Positions 6,766 to 15,001 of a stretch of 33,103 nt of DNA are shown one piece after another. A model generated the notes under the pieces. The model searched no databases and was not told where the DNA came from. It worked only from the letters and a program-made list of their open reading frames with translations. Positions within the stretch are counted from its first letter, which is position 1, and each line of letters opens with the position of its first letter. Made by a program: the position numbers and the translations under genes. The DNA comes from Lacrimispora sp. (GTDB lineage Bacteria; Bacillota; Clostridia; Lachnospirales; Lachnospiraceae): assembly GCA_029256305.1 (NCBI GenBank), contig JAQSYE010000009.1, positions 1 to 33,103 on the forward strand, in the 5' to 3' direction.

Positions 6766-8346
6766 ATGGAAAATAATAACGAGAATAAAGACTACATAAT
6801 CCGTTTGGATAAAACCAAAAAAAATCGTAATAAGAATGATTATAAAAAAATTCTGATCGTAGCAGGTTCTGCAATTCTCCTGGTGTCAGTGGCTACCGCT
6901 GCGGGAATTACTGCAAACAGGCAAAAAAGTGCAAAGCCGGCAACTGCCACGGGTTCCGAGGCACTTGCAGTTGAAACGAAGGCAGTTGATGATTCGGCTC
7001 AAAAGGAAGCACAGGAAGCAAAAACGAAGCAAGATGTCATAAATTCCTATAAAAATCTTGGTATTGTTCAGGTAAGCGGATATCTAAATATCCGAAAGGA
7101 GCCAGGGACAGAGGCGGATGTGATCGGAAAACTGCAGGGAGACAGTGCCTGCGATATCTTAGAGGATACCAAGCAGGGCTGGTACCGGATTTCTTCCGGT
7201 GGAATTGAGGGTTATATTACTTCAGAGTTTGTAATTACCGGAGAAGACGCGAAAAAGAAAGCACAGGACCTGGTAAAACTAAGGGCAGTCGTACAGACCG
7301 ACAATCTTAACATCAGAAAAGATCCGTCTACCGACTCCGATGTGGTAGGACAGGCACTCACAGATGAACGGTACGAAGTGGTGAGCCAGACGGATGGCTG
7401 GGTGCAGATACCAACAGGATATTTGTCTTCGGACTATGTGAAGCTGGACTATTCCATGAATGAAGCCAGAAAGCTGGATTTAAAGGCGATGGTCTTTAAT
7501 TTTTATAAGAATATTGGTATCTCCGATGTGGATAATTACTTAAATGTCAGAGAAGAACCCAGTGAGAGCGGAAAGATTATAGCCAAGATGCCAAGTAAGG
7601 CGGCTGGTAATATTCTGGAGACTACCAATGATGGCTGGTATAAGATCCAGTCCGGAAAAGTGACAGGCTATGTTAAGTCAGACTTTATTTTGACCGGTCA
7701 GGCAGCAAAAGACGAGGCCATGCAGGTGGCTGAACTGATGGCAGTGGTGAATACGGATATGCTCAATGCCAGAGCAGAACCGTCCACCGATGCCAAGATA
7801 TGGACACAGATATCCAACAATGAGAAATATCCTGTTTTAAAGCAGATTGATGGCTGGGTTGAAATTGAGTTGGAAGAAAACAGCAGTGCATTTGTATCTA
7901 CAGATTACATCGATGTACGTTATGCGTTACCGGAAGCCATTAAATTTTCTCCTCTGGAGGAAAAAGCCAATACACAGTCCTCATTAAGGACTCAGATAGT
8001 AAATTACGCGCTTCAGTTTTTAGGAAACCCCTATGTATGGGGGGGAACCAGCCTGACTAAAGGAGCGGATTGCTCTGGATTTACTATGTCAATTTATGGA
8101 AAGTTTGGTGTAGGTCTGCCTCATTATTCCGGATCCCAGGCTGGAATGGGAAAAGCGGTTAAATCAGGAGACATGAAGCCTGGTGATTTGCTCTTTTATT
8201 CCAGTAGCGGCGGAACGATCAATCACGTTGCTATGTATATTGGTAATGGGCAGATTGTTCATGCGGCTAGCCGGAGAAGCGGAATAAAGATTTCCACATG
8301 GAACTACCGGTCTCCTGTAAAGATAAGAAATATGGTCGGAGATTAA
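6766..8346 (+). CDS. Membrane-anchored SH3b / NlpC-P60 peptidoglycan endopeptidase
   Basis: The 526-residue protein has a basic cytoplasmic N-terminus, one membrane segment (about residues 28-47, an uncleaved anchor or signal), a polar linker, four SH3b domains (roughly residues 85-160, 170-225, 245-325, 330-390) and a C-terminal NlpC/P60 cysteine peptidase (about 405-526). The catalytic residues are visible as C436 in GADCSGF, H487 in NHVAMYIG and H499 in IVHAASR. Such enzymes cut D-Glu-meso-DAP bonds in peptide stems, and the SH3b domains bind the wall. I choose the ATG at 6766, about 11 bases after GGAGAG; in-frame ATGs at 6742 and 6748 lack ribosome binding sites. SH3 domains 1 and 3 resemble each other, as do 2 and 4, so the array arose by duplication of a two-domain unit. 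It is monocistronic. Confidence 0.93.
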   Translation: MENNNENKDYIIRLDKTKKNRNKNDYKKILIVAGSAILLVSVATAAGITANRQKSAKPATATGSEALAVETKAVDDSAQKEAQEAKTKQDVINSYKNLGIVQVSGYLNIRKEPGTEADVIGKLQGDSACDILEDTKQGWYRISSGGIEGYITSEFVITGEDAKKKAQDLVKLRAVVQTDNLNIRKDPSTDSDVVGQALTDERYEVVSQTDGWVQIPTGYLSSDYVKLDYSMNEARKLDLKAMVFNFYKNIGISDVDNYLNVREEPSESGKIIAKMPSKAAGNILETTNDGWYKIQSGKVTGYVKSDFILTGQAAKDEAMQVAELMAVVNTDMLNARAEPSTDAKIWTQISNNEKYPVLKQIDGWVEIELEENSSAFVSTDYIDVRYALPEAIKFSPLEEKANTQSSLRTQIVNYALQFLGNPYVWGGTSLTKGADCSGFTMSIYGKFGVGLPHYSGSQAGMGKAVKSGDMKPGDLLFYSSSGGTINHVAMYIGNGQIVHAASRRSGIKISTWNYRSPVKIRNMVGD

Positions 8347-8350
8347 TATA

Positions 8351-8386
8351 ATCCCGGAACGAATCTAGATTCGTTCCGGGATTTTT
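8351..8386 (+). terminator. Rho-independent terminator, possibly bidirectional
   Basis: A perfect 32-base palindrome (8351-8382) with CCCGGAACGAAT and its complement as arms and CTAG at the tip is followed by TTTTT. It ends the peptidase gene. The convergent aldo/keto reductase gene ends at 8440 on the other strand and has no other obvious terminator, but the minus-strand T-tract is weak, so dual use is only possible. Confidence 0.9.
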
Positions 8387-8439
8387 GCGTCTTTTACGGG
8401 TTTACAAATATTTTCCAATCAACTATAATCTAAAGCAGA

Positions 8440-9417
8440 TTAATTTAAAAGCTGGTCAATTTCTTCCATTTGTTCCCGGGTGAGCGCTCCAAGTTCCATA
8501 GCTCCCGCATTTTCGCTTATCTGCTGTGGAGTTTTAAAGCCGGGGATTGGAATGGTCACGTTGCTTTTTGCCCAGATCCATGCGAGAGAACCCTGTACCA
8601 GGGTTCTTCCGCTACTGGTAAGAATTTCCCGTACTGCATTAAGTTTCTCTAAAACTTCCGGTGCAGGCCTTCCATTTTTAAAAACTTCTTCGGTCCAGGA
8701 ATGTCCTGCACCTCTTACATCATCGGGGGAGAAAGTGGAATCCCGATTGAATTTTCCACTTAAAAAGCCCATGGCAAGGGGACTGCGGTTGATACTTGCA
8801 AGATTCCTTTCCTCACAAAGCCGGATCATCTCAGGGGCATCCTGAAGGATATTTAACTGGTGCTGGATTGTAGAGCAGTTTAAGTTTTCTGAAAAAAGCT
8901 TTGCTCCATTTACTAAATCGGTACTCCAGCCGTAGGTTCTGATTTTACCTTTCGCTACCATACGTTCCAGGGTATCTGCAACGCAGTCCATCTCCGATAA
9001 TCCTATTTCCCAGACGTGAAGCTGATACAAATCAATGGTATCTGTTTTCAAACGTTTCATAGAGGCCTCACAGGCTCTTTCAATATATCCAGGAGCCAGA
9101 TTGTAACCTTTCAGCGTTCGTGTGGCTTCGTTTCCCATATAGCCGAATTTTGTGGCAAGAATTACCTGATTTCTCCTTCCTTCAATCGCTTTTCCGATTA
9201 CAGTTTCACTGTGACCTATCCCATATGCATCCGATGTGTCAATTAAATTGATTCCAAGATCCAGTGCAGTCTGAATGGCTCTTATAGATGTCTCATCGTT
9301 TGTCTGCCCATAGCCGTCAATTTTTTCATCCATATAGAATTGACCTCCGATTGCCCAGCTGCCAATTCCCATTGGACTTACTTTAATACCTGATTTTCCT
9401 AAAATTCTGCAATTCAT
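8440..9417 (-). CDS. Aldo/keto reductase
   Basis: The 325-residue cytoplasmic NADPH-dependent oxidoreductase has the complete AKR catalytic tetrad: D60 and Y65 in LIDTSDAYGIGHSE, K90 in ATKFG, and H134 in LYQLHVWE. The C-terminal IPIPGFKTPQQISENAGA stretch is the usual cofactor-phosphate-binding segment of the AKR11/YhdN-like group. The physiological aldehyde or ketone substrate is unknown. ATG at 9417 follows an AGGAGG site. It lies 61 bases downstream of a TetR regulator on the same strand, and a 16-bp palindrome in that gap overlaps a TATATT -10-like box, so the regulator probably controls it, perhaps in response to a reactive electrophile; that last part is inference. Confidence 0.94.
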   Translation of the reverse strand: MNCRILGKSGIKVSPMGIGSWAIGGQFYMDEKIDGYGQTNDETSIRAIQTALDLGINLIDTSDAYGIGHSETVIGKAIEGRRNQVILATKFGYMGNEATRTLKGYNLAPGYIERACEASMKRLKTDTIDLYQLHVWEIGLSEMDCVADTLERMVAKGKIRTYGWSTDLVNGAKLFSENLNCSTIQHQLNILQDAPEMIRLCEERNLASINRSPLAMGFLSGKFNRDSTFSPDDVRGAGHSWTEEVFKNGRPAPEVLEKLNAVREILTSSGRTLVQGSLAWIWAKSNVTIPIPGFKTPQQISENAGAMELGALTREQMEEIDQLLN

Positions 9418-9438
9418 TGAATTACCTCCTCTTTAATA

Positions 9439-9457
9439 TACCAAATGGTTGGTAGGT
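9439..9457 (-). promoter_or_regulatory. Putative TetR-type operator upstream of the aldo/keto reductase
   Basis: TACCAA at 9439-9444 and TTGGTA at 9449-9454 form a perfect inverted repeat with a 4-base centre. Read on the minus strand, a TATATT box (9435-9440) directly abuts it. The right part, GGTTGGTAGGT (9447-9457), recurs exactly upstream of the TetR gene at 10106-10116. Confidence 0.6.
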
Positions 9458-9478
9458 TGATTAATAAAAATAAAGGGG

Positions 9479-10072
9479 CTATTCACCCTTTATTCCATTC
9501 CAAAACACATCGAAGCATGAATCCATATGACGAAGTCCCTGTTCTTTATTCATTAATCCAGTGGATAATGTAATACAGGTGACCAAATAGTAAAAAGTGG
9601 TTGCCATATCTGCCGGATTTAAAGGCTGTAATTCTCTTTTTTCAATGCCTTTTTCCATCACAGAAGTCAATTCAGCAGTAAAAATATCGAAACTCTCCTG
9701 AGTGAAATGAATAATTTCCTCCTTCATCTGTTCCGGGGGATAATAATAAACCATATTCCAGAAATCCATCTCTGTATTACCCCAGTGGTATTCTAGATAG
9801 TCTTTGTAAATAGAAGATAGAAGCTGCCTGGAAGGCAGATCCTGATATTTGTGAAAGATGTTTGTTAAATAATAATAATGTTTTTTTACAATGATATCGA
9901 AAAGGTCACGAAACAACTGCTCCTTACTTTTAAAATAAAAATAAAGAGAGGCCTTATTGATGCCCACTTTTGAAGCGATTTTTTCCATACGGGCGCCTTC
10001 AAAACCATGAAGAGAGAATTCCTCCAATGCCGCCTGCATAATTCGTTCTTTTGTATCCGCACCCTGCCCCAT
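9479..10072 (-). CDS. TetR/AcrR family transcriptional regulator
   Basis: The 197-residue protein has the TetR N-terminal DNA-binding domain: IMQAALEEFSLHGFEGARMEKIASKVGINKASLYFYFKSKEQLF, about residues 11-55, with the recognition helix around KASLYFYF. The rest is an all-helical ligand-binding and dimerisation domain without a recognisable ligand signature. It probably represses itself and the neighbouring aldo/keto reductase, since an 11-base sequence is shared by the two 5' regions and its own copy lies at the predicted transcription start. ATG at 10072 is preceded on the minus strand by a GGAAAGGAAT-type ribosome binding site. The ligand is unknown. Confidence 0.93.
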   Translation of the reverse strand: MGQGADTKERIMQAALEEFSLHGFEGARMEKIASKVGINKASLYFYFKSKEQLFRDLFDIIVKKHYYYLTNIFHKYQDLPSRQLLSSIYKDYLEYHWGNTEMDFWNMVYYYPPEQMKEEIIHFTQESFDIFTAELTSVMEKGIEKRELQPLNPADMATTFYYLVTCITLSTGLMNKEQGLRHMDSCFDVFWNGIKGE

Positions 10073-10097
10073 GTTTGAAATTCCTTTCCATGTTGTT

Positions 10098-10116
10098 AAA
10101 CTAACGGTTGGTAGGT
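10098..10116 (-). promoter_or_regulatory. Putative TetR-type operator upstream of the regulator gene
   Basis: ACTAAC-G-GTTGGT (10100-10112) is an imperfect palindrome, and GGTTGGTAGGT at 10106-10116 is identical to the core of the site at 9447-9457. It falls just downstream of the -10 box at 10119-10124, over the expected transcription start, which is where an autorepressor would bind. Confidence 0.55.
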
Positions 10117-10118
10117 AA

Positions 10119-10147
10119 AATATAACACAATCCCCTCATACTGTCAA
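10119..10147 (-). promoter_or_regulatory. Sigma-A promoter of the TetR gene
   Basis: On the minus strand, a perfect TTGACA (plus-strand 10142-10147) and TATATT (10119-10124) are separated by exactly 17 bases. The -10 box is 46 bases or so from the start codon at 10072. Confidence 0.8.
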
Positions 10148-10161
10148 TAACCAAACTAATG

Positions 10162-10209
10162 CAGGGCCGCTGCTTGCAGGAAAAATAATTCCTGAAAACA
10201 ACGGCCCTG
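10162..10209 (-). terminator. Possible terminator of the citrate synthase-aconitase transcript
   Basis: CAGGGCCG at 10162-10169 pairs with CGGCCCTG at 10202-10209, and a second hairpin (CAGGAA/TTCCTG, 10177-10182 and 10189-10194) nests inside. It begins 4 bases after the aconitase stop codon as read on the minus strand. There is no good T-tract after it, so it may be a weak terminator or a 3' stabiliser. Confidence 0.5.
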
Positions 10210-10213
10210 TATA

Positions 10214-12526
10214 TTATAACTGGTTGCTTTTATTTCTATTGTAATTAATCAGACAACCAGCTTTCACAATTTCCCGTTCTTCTGGTGTCATATCTGCAAT
10301 ATGGAGCTGGATTTCATGAATAGGATTTCCTGCCTCATTCTTTACCACATAAGCTGGTATCTGGTCCATTGCGCCGTCAAGAGCAGTACGGATATCAGGT
10401 ACGTAAATAAAGTCGCTTATATCGAAGGACGGATCTTCATCCAGTAAAAATGGTAGCATACCCCAGTTCATTACATTGGAACGGTAACGTTTGGTAGCAT
10501 ATTCGTTTGCGATATTGGCAAGACCACCGAGAACTCTCTGGCAGCTTGCAGCCTGTTCTCTTGCAGAACCGTCTCCCGGCTTCATCGCGTAGATCATACT
10601 GCCGATTTCTGTTTCACTTGCTTTTAATTCCGGCTGTTTTAAATATTCCTTAAGAGCATGGAATGCGGATTCCAGTTCCGTATCCGCCTTAAGCGGGCAA
10701 GATCCGGACTTTCTTACCTTTTCAAGCTCATTTACTTCTTTGGAACGACCTACGTATTCAGGATCCCGGCGGGATAAGGTATATTCCGCAAGTCCCAGAG
10801 GATTGGAACGATAGGAGGAAGTCTCGCCAGAAGGAATCAGTTCATCGGTGGTTGTAACTGGGTCCATAATCTTAGAACATACCCGTAATAAAATATTGTC
10901 AGTGAGGGCGCTCATGGCAGGCCAGTCTTTGATATTCGGTCCTAAAATTAATGATTCTGCTTCTTCAGCTTTTTTGTATCCCTGATAAACACGTCTGTCA
11001 TAGGAAGAGGAGTCAAATTCATAGGCAGGAACGGTATAATCATCCATAATGTGCTCTGCAGAAGTAAGATATCCACCAGTTGCTGCAGTTGCTGCAATGG
11101 AACGGGCATCCATTAATGCCACACAGGATATCTGGCCATTGCCAGGCTTGGAACCTTCCCGGTTAGGGAAGTTTCTTGTGGTATGGCGGATGCTTAATGC
11201 ATTGTTTGATGGCGTATCACCCGCGCCAAAGCAAGGGCCGCAGAATGCGGTTCGTACCGTGGCACCAGCTGCCATCAGCTGGGATATGGCGCCTTTTTTA
11301 ACCAGATCCATATAGACCGGCTGGGAAGATGGATATACGGAAAGGTTAAAGATATCATTTCCGCAGTCCTTTCCAGACAGCATATGTGCAGCTATCATTA
11401 CGTTGGAGTAATTACCCCCTGCACAGCCTGCAATTACACCCTGCTGAACCATCAGCTTTCCATCTATGATCTTATCCGTAAGTGAAAGGCTAGCTTTCGC
11501 AGTTCCAAGGATGTGAGCCGCTTCCTTTTCCACAGTTCTTAAAATATCGCCCAGATTGTCATTTAGTTCATCAATCTCATAGGTGTTGCTTGGATGGAAG
11601 GGAAGAGCAATCATTGGTTTAATGGTGCTTAAATCCACATGAACTACACCTTCATAATAAGCAGTGTCATCTGGGTTTAATTCCTCGTAGTCAGACCCTC
11701 TGCCATGAAGCTTTAAATATTCCCTGGTATCCTCATCGGTTCTCCAGATGGAGGATAGACAGGTTGTTTCCGTTGTCATGACATCTACGCCGTTTCTGTA
11801 ATCCGTGTCCATAGATGAGACACCGGGTCCAACGAATTCCATGATCTTATTCTTTACATAGCCGTTTTTAAAAACAGCTCCGATAATGGCAAGCGCTACG
11901 TCATGGGGACCGACGAAAGGAGCGGGGGCGCCGGTTAAATAGATGGCAACAACTCCTGGATAGGCCACGTCATAGGTGTCTTTTAAAAGCTGCTTAACCA
12001 ACTCTCCACCGCCTTCACCGATTGCCATGGTACCCAAAGCACCATAGCGGGTGTGGCTGTCAGAGCCCAGGATCATGCGTCCGCAGCCTGCCATCATCTC
12101 TCTCATATACTGATGAATGACAGCAATGTGGGGAGGAACAAAGATTCCTCCGTATTTTTTCGCCGCAGAAAGACCGAATACATGGTCATCTTCGTTAATA
12201 GTACCGCCAACAGCACAAAGTGAGTTGTGGCAGTTGGTCATTACATATGGGATAGGGAATTCAGTAAGACCGGATGCACGTGCTGTCTGAATAATTCCTA
12301 CAAATGTTATGTCATGGGATGCCATGGAGTCAAAACGCAGTTTTAAGTGATCCATGTTTCCGGATGTATTATGTTTTTCTAAAATGGAGTATGCAATGGT
12401 ACCCTTTTTTGCCTCTTCTTTTGTAATGGGAGTACTTCTCAGGGCGTTTACTTTGGCCAGTTCCGCTTCAGGAATCAACTGAGTACCGTTTACAAGATAT
12501 GCTCCTCCGTCATACAACTTTACCAT
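10214..12526 (-). CDS. Aconitate hydratase family protein (aconitase)
   Basis: Aconitase converts citrate to isocitrate through cis-aconitate using a [4Fe-4S] cluster. The 770-residue protein carries the three cluster cysteines at C368 (in AGCAGGNY), C429 and C432 (in CGPCFGAGD); their 61- and 3-residue spacing is like that of known aconitases. Other family landmarks are [21 protein letters not shown] and, in the C-terminal swivelling domain, [11 protein letters not shown], equivalent to the GSSRE active-site loop. It belongs to the divergent clostridial form often labelled only as hydratase, so citrate as substrate rests mainly on its partner: citrate synthase lies immediately upstream with a 3-base gap. 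ATG at 12526 follows GAGAGGAACG within the end of that gene. No isocitrate dehydrogenase follows. Confidence 0.9.
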   Translation of the reverse strand: MVKLYDGGAYLVNGTQLIPEAELAKVNALRSTPITKEEAKKGTIAYSILEKHNTSGNMDHLKLRFDSMASHDITFVGIIQTARASGLTEFPIPYVMTNCHNSLCAVGGTINEDDHVFGLSAAKKYGGIFVPPHIAVIHQYMREMMAGCGRMILGSDSHTRYGALGTMAIGEGGGELVKQLLKDTYDVAYPGVVAIYLTGAPAPFVGPHDVALAIIGAVFKNGYVKNKIMEFVGPGVSSMDTDYRNGVDVMTTETTCLSSIWRTDEDTREYLKLHGRGSDYEELNPDDTAYYEGVVHVDLSTIKPMIALPFHPSNTYEIDELNDNLGDILRTVEKEAAHILGTAKASLSLTDKIIDGKLMVQQGVIAGCAGGNYSNVMIAAHMLSGKDCGNDIFNLSVYPSSQPVYMDLVKKGAISQLMAAGATVRTAFCGPCFGAGDTPSNNALSIRHTTRNFPNREGSKPGNGQISCVALMDARSIAATAATGGYLTSAEHIMDDYTVPAYEFDSSSYDRRVYQGYKKAEEAESLILGPNIKDWPAMSALTDNILLRVCSKIMDPVTTTDELIPSGETSSYRSNPLGLAEYTLSRRDPEYVGRSKEVNELEKVRKSGSCPLKADTELESAFHALKEYLKQPELKASETEIGSMIYAMKPGDGSAREQAASCQRVLGGLANIANEYATKRYRSNVMNWGMLPFLLDEDPSFDISDFIYVPDIRTALDGAMDQIPAYVVKNEAGNPIHEIQLHIADMTPEEREIVKAGCLINYNRNKSNQL

Positions 12527-12529
12527 AAG

Positions 12530-13861
12530 TTATCGTTCCTCTCTTTTTTTATAGGGAATGGTTTCCCCCACGTATTTTGTAGCGGGACGCATGATTCTGC
12601 CGTCATACATTTTATTTTCAATATTATGTGCCAGCCAGCCAGCCATACGTGAACACACAAATAATGGGGTGTACATGTCTTCGGGTATCTGTAACATATT
12701 ATAAGCGAAGCCGCTATAGAAGTCCACATTGTTTGACAAAGACTTGCCGTTTCCAGCGAGGCAAGATTTGGCAACTTTTTCAAATTTTGTCAGGAATTCA
12801 TATTCGTCTTCTCTGTTTTTCTGCTTAGCAAGCTTTTCACAGCAGATTTTCAAAAGATCTGCACGGGGATCGGATACGGTGTATACTGCGTGACCAAGAC
12901 CGTATACAAGACCGGAATTGTCGTAAAAATCCTTTGCAAGTATTTTCAGGATGACCGTTTTCATCTGTGCTTCTGTTGCCTTTACTCCAATTTCTGCTTC
13001 AATTGCGTTGATCATCTCACTGCAACGGATATTGGCACCGCCATGCTTGGGGCCTTTTAAGGAACCGATTGATGCAGAGCTGGAGGAATAGATATCGGTA
13101 CCGGTAGAGGAGATAACAACGTTTGTAAATGTGGAGTTGTTACCGCCGCCATGATCGGCATGAATCATAAGCATAATATCTAAAAGATCAGCTTCCTGCT
13201 GTGTAAAGGATCCGTCTTTTCTTAACATATAAAGGATGTTCTCAGCCATGGAGTATTCCGGCTTGGGATAATGTACGATCAGGCTCTCGCGGTCATAGTG
13301 ATGAATTTTGCACTGATAGGCATATACCGCAAGAGACGGAAGTTTTGCAAGTATGTTAATTCCCTTTAACAGAGTCTGATAGGGGTCCGTGTTATCCGGA
13401 TCCTCATCATAATCGTAAAGAGCGAGAATGCTTTTCTGGAGACTGTTCATTAAATTGCGGGAAGGAGAGCGCAGCATGTTTTTTTCAAGAAATTCATCAG
13501 GAAGGTTATAATGCTCGCTAAGCAGGGTGGTAAATTCGCGCAATTCCTTTTTAGAGGGGAGATATCCAAAAAGGAGTAAAAAGGATGTTTCCTCGAAGCC
13601 AAAACGAGTATTGTCCTTTCCGTTTACCAGATCGCTGATTTCAATTCCGCGATAGAAAAGCTTTCCTGGAACATTTACCTTTTTTCCATCCTCGATTTCA
13701 TAGCCAACTACGTCGGAAACGCGGGTGAGTCCTACTCTGACACCGGTACCGTCTTCATTGCGGAGCCCCTTCTTTACGTTGTATTCTTTGAATAAATTGT
13801 TCGGAATGTCCGTGTGATTAGAGGATTTACCAAACGTTTGTGCAATGAAAAAGTTGTTCAT
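12530..13861 (-). CDS. Citrate (or 2-methylcitrate) synthase
   Basis: This enzyme condenses acetyl-CoA with oxaloacetate to form citrate. The catalytic triad of the GltA-type fold is present: H273 in GPKHGGAN, H324 in GLGHAVY and D380 in NVDFYSGF. The HADHGGGNNSTFTNVV and SDPRADLLK segments are also characteristic. The frame is open up to 13912, but the real start is the ATG at 13861, which follows AAAGGAG with 10-base spacing and gives 443 residues; the upstream codons coincide with structured leader RNA. Together with aconitase it forms a two-gene operon supplying isocitrate for 2-oxoglutarate and glutamate. Specificity for propionyl-CoA cannot be excluded, but no methylcitrate pathway gene is nearby. 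Confidence 0.93.
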   Translation of the reverse strand: MNNFFIAQTFGKSSNHTDIPNNLFKEYNVKKGLRNEDGTGVRVGLTRVSDVVGYEIEDGKKVNVPGKLFYRGIEISDLVNGKDNTRFGFEETSFLLLFGYLPSKKELREFTTLLSEHYNLPDEFLEKNMLRSPSRNLMNSLQKSILALYDYDEDPDNTDPYQTLLKGINILAKLPSLAVYAYQCKIHHYDRESLIVHYPKPEYSMAENILYMLRKDGSFTQQEADLLDIMLMIHADHGGGNNSTFTNVVISSTGTDIYSSSSASIGSLKGPKHGGANIRCSEMINAIEAEIGVKATEAQMKTVILKILAKDFYDNSGLVYGLGHAVYTVSDPRADLLKICCEKLAKQKNREDEYEFLTKFEKVAKSCLAGNGKSLSNNVDFYSGFAYNMLQIPEDMYTPLFVCSRMAGWLAHNIENKMYDGRIMRPATKYVGETIPYKKREER

Positions 13862-13914
13862 GCGATAAGTTCTCCTTTTTTCAGATTTAAGCACGGAGAT
13901 CCGTTTGCACAAAA

Positions 13915-13944
13915 GCAGCGCAAAGGGATTTTCTCCGGCGCTGC
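13915..13944 (-). promoter_or_regulatory. Hairpin in the citrate synthase leader, attenuator-like
   Basis: GCAGCGC at 13915-13921 and GCGCTGC at 13938-13944 form a 7-bp GC-rich stem in the ~113-base leader. On the minus strand the stem is followed by TTTTG, a weak terminator signature, and then by a second small hairpin (plus-strand ACGG/CCGT around 13904). CGGAGA in the first loop is complementary to TCTCCG in the second element, so the two can pair with each other. Confidence 0.4.
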
Positions 13945-13981
13945 CTTCGTTGGCAATGGAATGTGCTTTTTATTGTTTCGT

Positions 13982-14010
13982 AGTTTATCATGTAAAAGCA
14001 TCAAAGTCAA
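13982..14010 (-). promoter_or_regulatory. Sigma-A promoter of the citrate synthase-aconitase operon
   Basis: Read on the minus strand, TTGACT (14005-14010) and TAAACT (13982-13987) are separated by 17 bases. The 308-base divergent gap between citrate synthase and the tepA-like gene holds this promoter, the leader hairpins, a weaker plus-strand promoter candidate and otherwise AT-rich sequence with no gene. Confidence 0.6.
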
Positions 14011-14017
14011 TACCTTG

Positions 14018-14047
14018 TTGCAATCACAATCAAAATATTGTTATAGA
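14018..14047 (+). promoter_or_regulatory. Weak promoter candidate for the tepA-like gene
   Basis: TTGCAA at 14018-14023 and TATAGA at 14042-14047 with an 18-base spacer, back to back with the divergent citrate synthase promoter. It would give a leader of about 115 bases. The boxes match only 4 of 6 positions each, so this is tentative. Confidence 0.3.
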
Positions 14048-14169
14048 CAACGGGAAGTTGAAAAATGACAGTTGTATTTTTGGTTTATAAAGTAAGGCAT
14101 ATTTTTACTGTTTTTTTCACATGATAAGAAAGCCATTCAACATTATCAGCAAACAGGAGGTTTCCTTAC

Positions 14170-14940
14170 GTGAAAGAATCTGAATATAGAAATAGCGATC
14201 AGGAAGAGAAAGAAGCAAAAAATACAGAAGGAACCAGGAAAGAAAATCTGGAAGAGAAAAAAACAGAGAAGGATATTGAGCAGAAAGAGGATCAGAAACT
14301 GGAAGAATACGGCCAGATGACCCTTGATGATAATGCTGGTAAGCGGAAAATTCATCTACTGACCATTATCGGAGAAATAGAAGGGCATGAGAATCTCTCA
14401 AGCAACAGCAAGGCCACCAAATATGACCATATTCTTCCTAAACTGGCGGAAATAGAGGATGATGATTCGGTGGAGGGTTTATTGGTTCTTTTAAATACTT
14501 CGGGAGGAGATGTGGATGCAGGTTTAGCCATAGCTGAGATGATCGCGTCCTTAAGTATTCCTACTGTATCGCTGGTTCTTGGGGGCAGCCACTCAATCGG
14601 AGTCCCACTGGCAGTCTGCACCAGTTATTCCTTTATTGTCCCTACTGGTACCATGATGATTCACCCGGTGAGAATGACCGGAATGGTAATCGGGGCATCA
14701 CAGACGTATGAATATTTTGAAATGATACAGGACCGAATTTTGAGTTTTGTTTCCGACCATGCAAAGATCGCCTATGACCAGTTAAAAAGACTTATGCTTA
14801 ATACAGAAATGCTCACCAGGGATTTGGGTACGGTACTGGTTGGAGAAGAAACCGTTAAGGAAGGTCTTATTGATGAAGTAGGCGGAATTAAAGATGCGTT
14901 AAAAAAATTATATGAACTGATGGAAACTGCTTCCTCTTAA
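14170..14940 (+). CDS. ClpP-like serine protease, TepA family
   Basis: This 256-residue protein has a ClpP/crotonase-fold core from about residue 60 onward. S142 in GGSHSIGV aligns with the catalytic serine of ClpP, H165 in TMMIHPVRMTG with its histidine, and the later MLTRDLG...EGLIDEVG segment with the aspartate region, so all three active-site positions seem present. The first ~55 residues are a very charged Glu/Lys-rich extension absent from ClpP. In Bacillus the homologous TepA (YmfB) is encoded beside spoIIIE and has been linked to protein export and spore small-protein degradation; the same gene order holds here. It starts with GTG at 14170, 8 bases after AGGAGG. No AAA+ partner gene is next to it. 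Confidence 0.88.
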   Translation: MKESEYRNSDQEEKEAKNTEGTRKENLEEKKTEKDIEQKEDQKLEEYGQMTLDDNAGKRKIHLLTIIGEIEGHENLSSNSKATKYDHILPKLAEIEDDDSVEGLLVLLNTSGGDVDAGLAIAEMIASLSIPTVSLVLGGSHSIGVPLAVCTSYSFIVPTGTMMIHPVRMTGMVIGASQTYEYFEMIQDRILSFVSDHAKIAYDQLKRLMLNTEMLTRDLGTVLVGEETVKEGLIDEVGGIKDALKKLYELMETASS

Positions 14941-14943
14941 TCG

Positions 14944-14972
14944 TTGCAATTCTCCCGTTTTTTTTGTATACT
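14944..14972 (+). promoter_or_regulatory. Sigma-A promoter of ftsK
   Basis: TTGCAA at 14944-14949 and TATACT at 14967-14972 are separated by 17 bases, in the 61-base gap between the tepA-like gene and ftsK. ftsK can therefore be transcribed independently of the protease gene. Confidence 0.65.
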
Positions 14973-15001
14973 GATACCAATGGATAGAAGGGGGACGTAT
15001 T

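Noticed and set aside
10146-10213. Small RNA or riboswitch in the gap between aconitase and the TetR gene
   Set aside because: The structure is a nested hairpin right after the aconitase stop codon, and the rest of the gap is the TetR promoter; a terminator explains it better.
8440-13861. The minus-strand block as a horizontally acquired island
   Set aside because: No mobile genes, direct repeats, tRNA site or clear composition change at its edges; the genes are ordinary metabolism and regulation.
13814-14090. Two open frames of 61-84 codons in the divergent citrate synthase/tepA gap
   Set aside because: They overlap the citrate synthase start, its leader and promoter on the opposite strand, have no ribosome binding site, and encode no recognisable protein.
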